A DNA stretch of 64,000 nt from Erythrobacter rubeus. Its GTDB lineage: Bacteria; Pseudomonadota; Alphaproteobacteria; Sphingomonadales; Sphingomonadaceae. Positions 43,857-52,570 of this stretch are shown piece after piece. The stretch is from assembly GCF_014705715.1 (NCBI RefSeq), contig NZ_JACXLC010000001.1, positions 2,085,261-2,149,260 on the forward strand, in the 5' to 3' direction. The translations under genes were made by a program, and so were the position numbers. The number at the start of each line of letters is the position of its first letter. Position 1 is the stretch's first letter. Below the pieces are notes generated by a model, which did no database searches, was not told the DNA's origin, and saw only the letters and a program-made list of their open reading frames with translations.

Positions 43857-44345
43857 ATGGCGGAAGAAAATTTGGAGACCGACCTGTTCGGCGACCCTGT
43901 TTTTCCGCCGAGAGAGGCGCGTGGGCGTCCTGAATTTCAGTGGACCCTTGAGCGGTCCAATCGTGTATTGCTCGCCTTCGCTCGCGGTCTGTCGCTTGGT
44001 CAGACTGCAAAACTGATCGACTGCGACGTCAAGACGCTGAAGAAACATTTTTCCCGAGAGGTCGGTCTCAGGCAGACAGCATCTCTTCGGCTTGAAATGC
44101 GACAGCTCGAGCGGCTCAACGCCCAGGCCGATGCTGGTAATGTCACGGCCGAAAAGGAATTGGCAAAGCGGATCGAAGTCCTTCGCGTGCGCGATCATAT
44201 GCTTCGTTCAGACGTGAAACCCGCAAAGGCTAAGCAGCCGAAGCGCGGTAAGAAAGAACAGCGGGTGCACGATGCTCGCTATGCTGCGGCGGGCGACCCG
44301 GAGTGGCGTGATTTGGGCTTGATACCGCCGGCCGGACATGGGTGA
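43857..44345 (+). CDS. Terminase small subunit-like protein
   Basis: A 162-residue protein. The N-terminal part is RGRPEFQWTLERSNRVLLAF, followed by a helix-turn-helix GLSLGQTAKLIDCDVKTLKK and a coiled helix KHFSREVGLRQTASLRLEMR. The layout matches the DNA-binding subunit that precedes the large terminase. The ATG at 43857 was chosen over upstream in-frame starts that overlap the HNH gene. Its stop overlaps the large subunit by eight bases. Confidence 0.8.
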   Translation: MAEENLETDLFGDPVFPPREARGRPEFQWTLERSNRVLLAFARGLSLGQTAKLIDCDVKTLKKHFSREVGLRQTASLRLEMRQLERLNAQADAGNVTAEKELAKRIEVLRVRDHMLRSDVKPAKAKQPKRGKKEQRVHDARYAAAGDPEWRDLGLIPPAGHG

Positions 44346-46053
44346 CAGTGCACTGGATTGGGACTTTTCGTGCCCTGATTGGTGGGAGCGGATGCAGGCG
44401 GGCAAAAACCTGATTCCTGATCTGCCGCTTGATGAGAAGTTAAAAAACCGCGCTGTCGCGATCTTCAATAAGCTCAAGCTGCCAGATGTTTCTGGAAATC
44501 CTCCGATGCGTGAAGCGGCGGGGGACTGGGCTCGGGACATCGTCGCCGCGCTGCTCGGATCGGTCACGGCCGACGGTTATCGCCATGTGCGCAAGTTGCT
44601 CTGCATGGTTCCGAAGAAGAATTCGAAAACTACGAATGCCGGCGCGATTGCTGTGACAGCCTTGCTGATGGACGTCGCGCCAAACCAGACATACTACCTT
44701 TTCGGGCCGACGCAGGCGATCGCGCAGCGCGGTTTCGACCAGGCGAGCGGAATGATCTTGGCCGATCCGGTGCTGAAAGCGCGCTTCGCAATTCGCGCTC
44801 ACATCAAGTTGATCGAGGATTTGGTTACTGGCTCGACCTTGCGAGTGCAAACCTTCGACGAGAAGGTGGCGACGGGGGCGATCCCTAAGGGTATCATCGT
44901 CGACGAGCTGCACATCCTCGGCAAGGTTCATTATGCCGAGCGGGTGCTGGGGCAGTTATGGGGCGGTATGGTGTCGAAACCCGACGCCTTCATGCTGCTT
45001 ATTACGACACAGAGCGATGAGCCGCCGGCAGGTGTATTCAAGGCTGAGCTCGATCTGGCGCGCGGCATTCGTGATGGACGGATCACTGGCAAGGCGGCGG
45101 TGACCTTGCCCGTGCTCTATGAATTGCCCGAGGACGTGCAAACAGACCCTGATCAGCCGTGGCGCAACACAGAAATATGGCCGCTTGTGCTGCCCAACCT
45201 TGGCCGATCGGTTCGCCTCGACCTGCTCGAGCAGCAATTTGCCGAAGCGATCGAAAAAGGTGATGCCGAGCTTGCCCGCTGGGCAAGTCAGCATTTGAAC
45301 ATCGAGATAGGTATGGGCTTGCATTCGCAGCGCTGGCGCGGTGCGGATTACTGGCTTGGCGGTGCGGAGGAAGGTCTCACGCTCGACGATTTGCTTGTTC
45401 GTTGTGAAGTGGCGGTGATCGGGATCGATGGTGGTGGCCTGGACGATCTGACCGGCGTCGATGTGCTCGGCCGTGAACGCGAGACGGGGCACTGGCTATC
45501 CTGCTCGCGGGCATGGGTGATGCGAGAGGTTCTGGATCTTCGCAAGGACATCGCGCCGCGGCTTCGCGACTTCGAGGCGGCAGGGCATCTGACCTTGTGC
45601 GACGGTGCGACTGAAGACGTCGAGGGCGTCGCGGCGGTTGCAAAGCAAGTTCTTGAGAGCGGCTTGCTGCCCGACCGTGGCGCGGTCGGTCTTGATCCGC
45701 TGGCCGTCGGCGGTCTGGTTGATGCGCTGGTCGGCGCTGGTCTGGAAGATGAGCAGTTGGTGGCGATCGGGCAGGGGTTCAAATTGTCGAGCGCGGTGTG
45801 GACTGCCGAGCGCAAGCTGCGCGATGGCACGCTGCGGCACGACGGATCCGACATGATGAATTGGTGCGTCGGCAACGCGAAAGCGGAGCAGCGTGGCAAT
45901 GCGGTTTACATCACCAAACAGGCGGCGGGCAAAGCGAAGATCGATCCGCTCGTCGCCCTGTTCAATGCGGTTAAGCTGATGGAGCGCAACCCCGTGGCGG
46001 GCGATGGCGGCCTTTCGACGGACGAATGGATAGCGGGGATGCGAGCGGCATGA
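44338..46053 (+). CDS. Terminase large subunit (HK97 type)
   Basis: A 571-residue packaging ATPase and nuclease. The Walker A-like motif is VPKKNSKTT (about residue 90), Walker B is GIIVDELH (about 184), and the nuclease half includes IGIDGGGLDDLTG and AVGLDPLAVGG with the expected acidic residues. It drives DNA into the prohead and cuts it. The length is normal, and all motifs look intact. Confidence 0.93.
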   Translation: MGDSALDWDFSCPDWWERMQAGKNLIPDLPLDEKLKNRAVAIFNKLKLPDVSGNPPMREAAGDWARDIVAALLGSVTADGYRHVRKLLCMVPKKNSKTTNAGAIAVTALLMDVAPNQTYYLFGPTQAIAQRGFDQASGMILADPVLKARFAIRAHIKLIEDLVTGSTLRVQTFDEKVATGAIPKGIIVDELHILGKVHYAERVLGQLWGGMVSKPDAFMLLITTQSDEPPAGVFKAELDLARGIRDGRITGKAAVTLPVLYELPEDVQTDPDQPWRNTEIWPLVLPNLGRSVRLDLLEQQFAEAIEKGDAELARWASQHLNIEIGMGLHSQRWRGADYWLGGAEEGLTLDDLLVRCEVAVIGIDGGGLDDLTGVDVLGRERETGHWLSCSRAWVMREVLDLRKDIAPRLRDFEAAGHLTLCDGATEDVEGVAAVAKQVLESGLLPDRGAVGLDPLAVGGLVDALVGAGLEDEQLVAIGQGFKLSSAVWTAERKLRDGTLRHDGSDMMNWCVGNAKAEQRGNAVYITKQAAGKAKIDPLVALFNAVKLMERNPVAGDGGLSTDEWIAGMRAA

Positions 46054-47327
46054 CGGGTTATCGCCTTTCCGCCCAGGCGGCTGCGCTTGAGGAGAAGCAG
46101 CAGCGCCAGCTGACCAAGCCGCGTAAAGCGGTGACGTTCGGACAACGTCGCGAGGCGGCCTATTCGGACGGTAACAATTTCCGCACTAACCGGGTTACGG
46201 TCGCGGACTACATGGACCGGATTGGGCGGATCAATCCGCTCGGGCTGTCGGCGACGTTTGCTTGTGTGAACCTGATCGCGGGGACGCAGGCCAGCCTTAA
46301 GGTCGGAGTTTATGTGCCGGACGAAAACGGAGTGAAGCGCGAAGACCGAGCGCATCCGCTTCACTGGCTGCTCTCGATGGATCCGAATTTCGACCAAACC
46401 GCTTACGAATTCATCGAGTTCATAGGAGCGAGCCTAGAGCTTCATGGCAATGCGTATGCGCGAATTTATCGATCAGGCAGCCGCGTTGTCGCGCTTGAGC
46501 CCGTCCGTCCGGATATCGTTCGCGTTCGTCGCCGCGACGATGGGGCGCTGGAGTATGAGTGGACTGCAGACGCTCAGCGGATAGTCGTGAGACAGGCCGA
46601 AGTGCTCCATATCCGCGGATTCGGGGGCAATGCTCTGGGCGGCGCTTCGACACTGTCGATGTGCGCAGGCGCGTTTGGAAGTGCGATGGATTCGAGCGCA
46701 AGCGCGCGGGCTATTTTCGCCAACGGCGTGCGTCCTAGCGGCATACTTGAAACTGAGACTGCGCTGTCTGGCGACCAGCGCGCCGAGCTCGAAGCGTTGT
46801 TGCAAGAGAAGTTTGTCGGCGCGGTCAATTCCGGCAAGCCGATGCTGCTCGACAACGGACTTAAGTGGAGCGCGCTTACGCTCAATCCGGAAGACGCGCA
46901 GCTGCTCGAAAGTCGGAAGTTCGACGGTGAGGAAATCTGCCGGATTTTCGGCGTGCCGCCAGCGATGGTTGGATACGGCGACAAGGCCTCCAACTGGGGT
47001 ACAGGCAAAGAGGTCGACGTGCTCGGCTTCATTAAATTCGCGCTGCGCAAGCGGTTGCGGCGGATCGAGCAGGCGTTGATGAAGCAGCTGCTGACGCGCA
47101 CAGAGCGACAGGCAGGTGTCACAATCGAGTTCAACCTGGAAGGATTGCTGCGCGGTGACAGTCGTGGTCGCGCCGAGTTTTATCAGATCATGGTTCGCCT
47201 TGGGCTTATGACGCGCAACGAAGCCCGCGCGAAAGAGAACCTGCCGCCAATCGAGGGCGGCGATGTTGCGATGGTGCAAATGCAAGACGTGCCGCTTGCC
47301 GATGCAATCGACGGAGACAAGGAATGA
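46050..47327 (+). CDS. Phage portal protein (HK97 type)
   Basis: A 425-residue portal protein. The segments typical of the HK97-portal family are ATFACVNLIAGTQASLKVGV and FGVPPAMVGYGDKASNWGTG. The 12-mer portal occupies one capsid vertex as the DNA channel. The ATG at 46050 overlaps the terminase stop; the ATG at 46026 would add eight residues. Confidence 0.92.
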   Translation: MTGYRLSAQAAALEEKQQRQLTKPRKAVTFGQRREAAYSDGNNFRTNRVTVADYMDRIGRINPLGLSATFACVNLIAGTQASLKVGVYVPDENGVKREDRAHPLHWLLSMDPNFDQTAYEFIEFIGASLELHGNAYARIYRSGSRVVALEPVRPDIVRVRRRDDGALEYEWTADAQRIVVRQAEVLHIRGFGGNALGGASTLSMCAGAFGSAMDSSASARAIFANGVRPSGILETETALSGDQRAELEALLQEKFVGAVNSGKPMLLDNGLKWSALTLNPEDAQLLESRKFDGEEICRIFGVPPAMVGYGDKASNWGTGKEVDVLGFIKFALRKRLRRIEQALMKQLLTRTERQAGVTIEFNLEGLLRGDSRGRAEFYQIMVRLGLMTRNEARAKENLPPIEGGDVAMVQMQDVPLADAIDGDKE

Positions 47328-48019
47328 AGACGAAGCAGGGCATGCCGGTCCTTCGTGTGAAGGACTTCGGTGATAACGGCACGTTCTCGGGGTATGGCTC
47401 GATCTTCGGTAACGTCGACAGCTACGGTGACATCGTCGAGCGCGGCGCGTTCGTCACCTCGCTTTCCGAGCACGAAGAGCGTGGCGGAATGCCAAAGCTG
47501 TTTTGGCAGCACGATCCTTGGCAGCCAATCGGCAAGTGGTTGGCGATGGAGGAGGACGAGACCGGCCTACGAGTCGAAGGTCAACTGAATATGGAAGTTC
47601 AGCAGGGTCGCGAGGCGTATGCATTGCTCAAGGCCGGTGACATTGACGGGCTGTCGATTGGATACCGCGTGCGCGAGAGCGAGCGCGATGAGGACAGCGG
47701 ACACCTCTTGTTGAGAGAGATCGACCTGATTGAAGTGTCGGTCGTTTCGCTTGGCGCTAACGACAAGGCGCTGGTCAGCGCTGTGAAAAACATTCGGGCG
47801 GCAGGCTTGCCGTCCCTTCCAGAATTCGAAGGGTTCCTGCGGGAGGCAGGCTTTTCGAAGACCGAGGCCACCGCAATCGCGGGTAACGGCCTTGCTCATC
47901 TGCTCCGGAGCGAGTCCGGCGGAAACCCTGAACCCGACGAGGCCGAAGCCTTCCTTGCTTCTCTGGCGGAAGCAATGGGCGACGCGCCGATCGTCGACCT
48001 CACTGGCGAGCCCGACTGA
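47324..48019 (+). CDS. HK97-type prohead protease
   Basis: A 231-residue serine protease of the U35/HK97 type. A likely catalytic His is in FWQHDPWQPIG and the Ser in DGLSIGYRV, followed by the conserved LREIDLIEVSVVSLGANDKA. It cleaves scaffold and capsid precursor. The C-terminal 60 residues are acidic and could bind the capsid delta domain. Start overlaps the portal stop by four bases. Confidence 0.93.
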   Translation: MKTKQGMPVLRVKDFGDNGTFSGYGSIFGNVDSYGDIVERGAFVTSLSEHEERGGMPKLFWQHDPWQPIGKWLAMEEDETGLRVEGQLNMEVQQGREAYALLKAGDIDGLSIGYRVRESERDEDSGHLLLREIDLIEVSVVSLGANDKALVSAVKNIRAAGLPSLPEFEGFLREAGFSKTEATAIAGNGLAHLLRSESGGNPEPDEAEAFLASLAEAMGDAPIVDLTGEPD

Positions 48020-48041
48020 GCTCGTAATCGGAGATCATAGA

Positions 48042-49460
48042 ATGAAACTGCACTCCCTTTTTGCGGGAGCGTTTGCTCTCGCGTGCGCAATTGCCGCATC
48101 TTTCGTCGGCGCAGACCCAGCGTTCGCTGCCGGCGGCGAGCTTATTGCTCCATCGCTCGGCTTGGCCGGCGCCATCGCCGCTGCAGGATTCGGATCCCAA
48201 CTTACCGCAGCGGAGCGCCGAATGGGGCGCCTCATGCGCGCGCCAGACCATAGCGCTACGCAAAGCAACCGGAAGAAAACGGCTGCCGAGCTGGCGGCCG
48301 AGATGAAGGCGTCGTTCGACCAGTCGATCGACAAGGTCAAGGAAATGGCTGAAAAAGCGCTCGCCGAGGCTGAGAAGGGTGTCAAGCTGTCCGAGAAGGA
48401 CAAGGGCGACATCGACGAAGGCCTGGCCGCGATGAACAATCTTAAGGGTCGTTTCGAAGATCTTGAGCAGAAGCTGGCTCGCGACAAAAGCAAGCACACC
48501 GGCCCGCAGAGCGCCGGTCGCCGCTTTATCGAGAGCGAAGCCTTCAAGGCGTTCGCTGCCGAAACCCGCCCGCGCGGCCGCGTGATCGAAGATGTCAAGG
48601 ACATCTCCTCGCTCACGACCGACGCAGCCGGTTCCGTCGGCGCGCTGGTCGATCCCGACCGTTCGCCCGCTCCGGTGATGCAGCCCAACCGCCGCATGAC
48701 GATTCGCGGTCTGCTCGCACCGGGCATAACGAGCTCGAATATCATCGAGTACGAGCGCGAGAAGGGCTTCACCAACAATGCTGCTCCGGTCGCGGAAGGT
48801 GCGGACAAGCCTGAATCTGACATCCAGTACGAAGACAAGACTGCTCCTGTCCGTACGATCGCGCACTGGATGCGCGCCAACGTGCAGATCCTAGCGGATG
48901 CCCCGGCGCTGCAGTCGATGATCGACGGCCGCCTTCGTTACGGCCTCGCCTTCGTCGAAGAGCAGCAGCTCCTCAACGGCAGCGGGACCGGCGAGAATAT
49001 TGAAGGTCTCGTCACAGCTGCGACCGAATACGCAGCGCCAAGCGGCCTGACTGCGGACCAGCAGATCGACACGGTTCGCCTTGCGATGCTGCAGGTGACG
49101 CTTGCCGAATATCCGGCGAACGGGATCGTGATGAACCCGATCGATTGGGCGGTGATCGAGACGCTCAAGGACGGCGACGGTCATTACCTGATTGGGAACC
49201 CGCAGGGTGCAATCGGCGCGCAGCTGTGGAACCTGCCAGTCGTACCTACGCAGGCATTGACAGAAGACAAGTTCCTGGTCGGCGCGTTCGACCTCGCAGC
49301 GCAGATCTTCGATCGTCAAAACGCGACTGTCGAAGTGTCGACCGAAGACGGCGATAACTTCCGGAAGAACAAGGTGACGATCCGCGCAGAGGAGCGCCTG
49401 GCGCTTGCGATCTACCGTCCGGAAGCGCTGATTTACGGCGACTTCGGTCGGGTCGCCTGA
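48042..49460 (+). CDS. Major capsid protein (HK97 fold) with a signal-like N-terminus
   Basis: A 472-residue capsid precursor. The region from about residue 160 onward (FIESEAFKAFAAETRPRG to RLALAIYRPEALIYGDFGRV) is the HK97 fold seen in phage heads. Residues 75-155 form a coiled-coil delta domain that the protease should remove. The first 30 residues (LFAGAFALACAIAASFVG, then ADPAFAAGG) look like a signal peptide, which is odd for a capsid. GGAG is 8 bases before ATG 48042; internal ATG starts near 48222 are possible. Confidence 0.93.
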   Translation: MKLHSLFAGAFALACAIAASFVGADPAFAAGGELIAPSLGLAGAIAAAGFGSQLTAAERRMGRLMRAPDHSATQSNRKKTAAELAAEMKASFDQSIDKVKEMAEKALAEAEKGVKLSEKDKGDIDEGLAAMNNLKGRFEDLEQKLARDKSKHTGPQSAGRRFIESEAFKAFAAETRPRGRVIEDVKDISSLTTDAAGSVGALVDPDRSPAPVMQPNRRMTIRGLLAPGITSSNIIEYEREKGFTNNAAPVAEGADKPESDIQYEDKTAPVRTIAHWMRANVQILADAPALQSMIDGRLRYGLAFVEEQQLLNGSGTGENIEGLVTAATEYAAPSGLTADQQIDTVRLAMLQVTLAEYPANGIVMNPIDWAVIETLKDGDGHYLIGNPQGAIGAQLWNLPVVPTQALTEDKFLVGAFDLAAQIFDRQNATVEVSTEDGDNFRKNKVTIRAEERLALAIYRPEALIYGDFGRVA

Positions 49461-49477
49461 TCGGGTTGGCGACACAA

Positions 49478-49510
49478 AAAGCGGGGCGGCTGCGGTCGCC
49501 CCGCTTTATT
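49478..49510 (+). terminator. Terminator-like hairpin after the capsid gene
   Basis: AAAGCGGGGCG (49478-49488) pairs perfectly with CGCCCCGCTTT (49497-49507) around an 8-base loop, followed by ATTG rather than a long T run. It probably partly terminates or stabilises the capsid mRNA, giving more capsid than downstream products. Confidence 0.7.
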
Positions 49511-49524
49511 GAAAGGGAATGCAA

Positions 49525-49713
49525 ATGGCTGACATCACAGCGCGGCTCATCAAGCCGCTCGACGGCGATCCGATCGGCGCGAAGCGCACATTCTCACAGG
49601 CCGACTTCGACCGGCTCGAACGGCAGGGTGCGGTGGAAAAGTGGTCGACCAAGGCCGCCAGCAAACCGAAGAACAAAGCGGCGCAGAAGCCGCAGAACAA
49701 GTCTGCCGACTGA
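49525..49713 (+). CDS. Small phage head-region protein
   Basis: A 62-residue protein with a compact start (ITARLIKPLDGDPIGAKRTF) and a Lys/Ala/Asn-rich tail (AASKPKNKAAQKPQNKSAD). AAGGGA lies 8 bases before ATG 49525; an ATG at 49519 is too close to it. Family not recognised; it lies between capsid and connector genes. Confidence 0.62.
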   Translation: MADITARLIKPLDGDPIGAKRTFSQADFDRLERQGAVEKWSTKAASKPKNKAAQKPQNKSAD

Positions 49714-49748
49714 AACGCGATGCGCGCTGTGCGCCCGGGGAGTGAGTG

Positions 49749-50315
49749 ATGCGATTTGAGCTTGCGCCACTCGACCTCCCCGCCGTCTATGGTGAGAGCG
49801 TAGTTTCACTTGCGGACCTCAAAGTGCATTTGCGGGTCACCCACGATGACGAGGATGCGCTGATCGAAATCTATCGTGATGCAGCGGTCGATATGGTCGA
49901 GCGGTATTGCGGGGTTCGGCTTGGCGAAGTGACCGGCGTCGAGTGGCGCGCGGAGCGGCTTGACGATGTTCTCGACCTTGGGGTCTGGCCGGTGACTGGA
50001 TTGACCTCGATCGTGTACCTCGACAGCAATGCGGGCGATCAGACTGGCGAAATCGCCGATTGGCGGATCCTCCAGCGTGGCCGAATTGCGCTCAAGCCTT
50101 CGAAATCATCGCCAAGCGATGTGGCAGCGGGTGTGGTCATCACGTTCGATGCGGGCTTCGGCGACGACAATCGGCCGGCGGCGCTGGTACAGGCTGTGAA
50201 GCTTTTCGCGGCGCATCTCTACATGAACCGCGAGGCGGTCGGTGCGATGCAAAGTGGAGAAGTTCCGCTCGCCTTCCGCACGCTTTGCGGCGCTTACAGA
50301 ATGCCGCAGATCTGA
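49749..50315 (+). CDS. Phage head-tail connector protein (gp6-like)
   Basis: A 188-residue protein of the phiE125 gp8/HK97 gp6-like connector family: SLADLKVHLRVTHDDEDALI is followed by a helical pair and a beta-rich end with VVITFDAGFGDDNRPAALVQ. It forms the ring under the portal. ATG 49749 was chosen; GTG 49746 is an alternative. Confidence 0.85.
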   Translation: MRFELAPLDLPAVYGESVVSLADLKVHLRVTHDDEDALIEIYRDAAVDMVERYCGVRLGEVTGVEWRAERLDDVLDLGVWPVTGLTSIVYLDSNAGDQTGEIADWRILQRGRIALKPSKSSPSDVAAGVVITFDAGFGDDNRPAALVQAVKLFAAHLYMNREAVGAMQSGEVPLAFRTLCGAYRMPQI

Positions 50316-50335
50316 TGGGTATCGGGACGGACTAG

Positions 50336-50671
50336 ATGAGCCAATCGACAGCGGCAGGTAGGCGCGATCGCAAGATACGTTTCTACAAACGGGCAAGCGC
50401 AAAATCTGCAAGAGGCTCCATGATCCAAGGGGGAGCACAAGAGATCACCGCCGCGTTTGCGAACGTCAACTACGGTACAGGCGCGGAGCGCCGGCGCGCC
50501 GGATCAGAAAATTCAGTGATTGGCGCGACTGCTAGACTGATCTCAACCGAAAAAACACAATCAATCAACTCTGAATGCTTCGCAGAGCTGGACGGCTCCA
50601 CATGGAACGTCACCGGAAATGTTCCTTACGGCCGGCGAGAGCGCGATATCACACTAACCAGGAGAGGCTGA
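50336..50671 (+). CDS. Phage head closure protein
   Basis: A 111-residue basic protein (about 12 Arg) of the head-closure/SPP1 gp16-like type: DRKIRFYKRASAK near the start, then a beta-barrel region ending VPYGRRERDITLTRRG. It plugs the connector and joins head to tail. Position right after the connector gene fits. Confidence 0.75.
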   Translation: MSQSTAAGRRDRKIRFYKRASAKSARGSMIQGGAQEITAAFANVNYGTGAERRRAGSENSVIGATARLISTEKTQSINSECFAELDGSTWNVTGNVPYGRRERDITLTRRG

Positions 50672-50889
50672 TGACCAAACCAAACGCAAAAGCAGGTGAC
50701 CTACGCGACGTCAAAGTGAAGGCACTGCGCCCACATGCCAACCCGCACGGCGATAAGTATCACAAGGTGAAGGGCGATAAGTACATACATCCGCGTCCTG
50801 CAGCGGATCACGGCGCCGGGCTGGTCGAGATCGTCACGGAAGAAGCGAAGAGCGCGCCAGCGAAATCGGCTTCGACCAAAACGAAGTGA
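50671..50889 (+). CDS. Small phage structural-region protein
   Basis: A 72-residue, His- and Lys-rich protein (HANPHGDKYHKVKGDKYIHP) with an Ala/Ser/Lys tail. GGAGAGGCTG lies immediately before the ATG, which shares a base with the previous stop. Family not recognised. Confidence 0.6.
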   Translation: MTKPNAKAGDLRDVKVKALRPHANPHGDKYHKVKGDKYIHPRPAADHGAGLVEIVTEEAKSAPAKSASTKTK

Positions 50890-51293
50890 ACTTCCGCCTC
50901 GACGGTCTCGTCGAGATGATCGCGACGGTGCAGCGCATCGCCAAGCCGGTGAATGACGAGCGTATCGGCGAAAACGCGGCCGCCGCGCTTGAACCGATCG
51001 CAGAAGAGGCCCGCCGGCTCGTCCCGAAAGACAGCGGCGACCTGTATCAGACGATCGGAGTCAGCAACGAGCTCGCAGACTACGAGACAGACGGGAAGGC
51101 CGTGTTCGTTGGCGTTCTGCGCGCGGGCGCGGATAACGGTTACGCGCACGTATTCTACGCGCATTTCATCGAGTTCGGCACGGTGACCAACCGCGCGCAG
51201 CCATTCATGGCGCCAGCGATCTTCAAGTACCAGGACCTGGTGTTCGACATTCTTGCCGTGAAGGTCGGTGAGGACATTCTCGGAGCGATTTGA
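50886..51293 (+). CDS. HK97 gp10-family tail component
   Basis: A 135-residue protein starting at GTG 50886. The family core is present: EEARRLVPKDSGDLYQTIGV, then YAHFIEFGTVTNRAQPFMAP. In HK97-like phages this protein sits at the tail top. Four-base overlap with the gene before. Confidence 0.88.
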   Translation: MNFRLDGLVEMIATVQRIAKPVNDERIGENAAAALEPIAEEARRLVPKDSGDLYQTIGVSNELADYETDGKAVFVGVLRAGADNGYAHVFYAHFIEFGTVTNRAQPFMAPAIFKYQDLVFDILAVKVGEDILGAI

Positions 51294-51706
51294 TGGAAGA
51301 TGCAGCGCTCGCGCGGATCCGGGCTCATGCCGGAGTCGTGCAGGTTGCGGGCGTGTTCAACGGTGAGCCTGCGATCGATTACGACGAACGCAAGTCGGAC
51401 GATCCTTCCGCATTTCCAGCGGCGATCCAGACCATGGTTGCCGGCACAAAGAACTACAGCCAGGGCGGCCCGATTGGATCACGAACATCGCGCATGCGCT
51501 GGGAGTGTTTTTCGATCGGCAGTTCCGATGGCGCAAAGGCCCTTGGGGACCAGATCATTGCGGCAATGGAGCCTCCTGCCACGATTGGACCAGTGCGGTT
51601 CGGGCATGGCTTTTTGAGTTTCGAGCGGACCTATCCGCCGGAAACAGTCGGTGAACTGCGGATTTTTCGCCGCATCATCGACATGGACATAACAGCTACA
51701 TACTGA
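51293..51706 (+). CDS. DUF3168-type tail completion protein
   Basis: A 137-residue protein with the DUF3168 pattern: RIRAHAGVVQVAGVFNGEPA at the start and FERTYPPETVGELRIFRRII with a beta hairpin end. The family is related to tail terminator proteins that cap the tail tube. ATG 51293 overlaps the previous stop. Confidence 0.72.
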   Translation: MEDAALARIRAHAGVVQVAGVFNGEPAIDYDERKSDDPSAFPAAIQTMVAGTKNYSQGGPIGSRTSRMRWECFSIGSSDGAKALGDQIIAAMEPPATIGPVRFGHGFLSFERTYPPETVGELRIFRRIIDMDITATY

Positions 51707-51722
51707 TGAAAAGGAGGCCTCT

Positions 51723-52160
51723 ATGGCCGTAGGCGACGGTGTAATCAGCACCGGCGGAATGGAGCTGCACCTGACTAACGATCAGGGCACTCTCACGAAG
51801 CTGGCGAACGTCAAGAATTTCAACGACCCCGGTCTGACGATCGAGAAGCAACAGACGACCAACCAGGACAGCGGTGGCACTCACACCTACAAACCTGGCA
51901 TGGCGGATGTGCCTGAATTCGTCGCCCGGATCGGCTACGAAATCGGCAGCCCGACCGACCTCTTGATCCGGGAGCATCTCGCATCGCGCGAAGTGCGGCC
52001 GTTCAAGATCGTCGTTCCCGAGGAGGACGGCACGACGCAGGACGGCACTGGCACGATCTTGCTGCTTGGGTACGTTCCCGACGACGGGGCACTGGGAAGC
52101 GAGCGCATCGCGACGCTTACCGGTCAGCCTTCCGTTCTCTCCTACGCTGACAGCGTCTAA
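51723..52160 (+). CDS. Phage major tail tube protein
   Basis: A 145-residue beta-rich protein. The position (after tail completion, before the chaperone) and pattern (SPTDLLIREHLASREVRPFK, DDGALGSERIATLTGQP) fit a tail tube subunit, which stacks as hexamers around the tape measure. A good AAGGAGG site is a few bases before the ATG. Confidence 0.82.
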   Translation: MAVGDGVISTGGMELHLTNDQGTLTKLANVKNFNDPGLTIEKQQTTNQDSGGTHTYKPGMADVPEFVARIGYEIGSPTDLLIREHLASREVRPFKIVVPEEDGTTQDGTGTILLLGYVPDDGALGSERIATLTGQPSVLSYADSV

Positions 52161-52570
52161 TGGCAGAGGCAGCTAGTCCCGCCGATTGGTTCGGCGAAGC
52201 GTCATTTACGTATGGCGGAGAGACGCTCACGATCACTTTCGAGAACATGGCGCTTCTCGAGGCCGAGGGCGTCATCGGTGAATCAATCGCGGACTGGCTG
52301 CCCGAGCTGCACGCGACGATCAAGGCTGGCCGCAATCCGCAGCTGCGCCACATCAGCGCGCTGATTTACGGCGGGCTGAAGATCAATCATCCGGGCATCA
52401 GCCAGAAAGACGTGGTCGCCATGGCCATGTCGAAGGATGCCGGCATGATCGATGCGGTCAAACGGGCGCTTGTTTCGATCGAGATCCCTGAAGATGCAAT
52501 GGCAGAAGTGGGAAACGCGTCGGCGCGCGCAGGAAATCGTCAGCAGAGACGGGCGGCGAAGAAGAAGTAG
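52160..52570 (+). CDS. Phage tail assembly chaperone, zero-frame product
   Basis: A 136-residue protein with the GTA gp11-like/tail-chaperone pattern (FEASFTYGG-type start, then ADWLPELHATIKAGRN and SALIYGGLKINHPG). It ends in the zero frame with AAKKK and a stop at 52568-52570. The slippery site GGGAAAC at 52510-52516 lets ribosomes shift back one base, extending the product with the C-terminal part to 52929 as in lambda gpG/gpGT. It should chaperone the tape measure protein during tail assembly. Confidence 0.85.
   Translation: MAEAASPADWFGEASFTYGGETLTITFENMALLEAEGVIGESIADWLPELHATIKAGRNPQLRHISALIYGGLKINHPGISQKDVVAMAMSKDAGMIDAVKRALVSIEIPEDAMAEVGNASARAGNRQQRRAAKKK
52510..52516 (+). promoter_or_regulatory. 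Programmed -1 frameshift site (GGGAAAC)
   Basis: In the zero frame the codons are GTG GGA AAC, giving the canonical X XXY YYZ heptamer G GGA AAC, one base different from the lambda site G GGA AAG. After a -1 shift the reading continues without a stop to 52929. No pseudoknot was verified downstream. Confidence 0.8.

Noticed and set aside
48222..49460. Later capsid start at an internal ATG as the only start
   Set aside because: Possible, but the ATG at 48042 has a well-spaced GGAG site and the coiled-coil scaffold domain needs most of the upstream codons.
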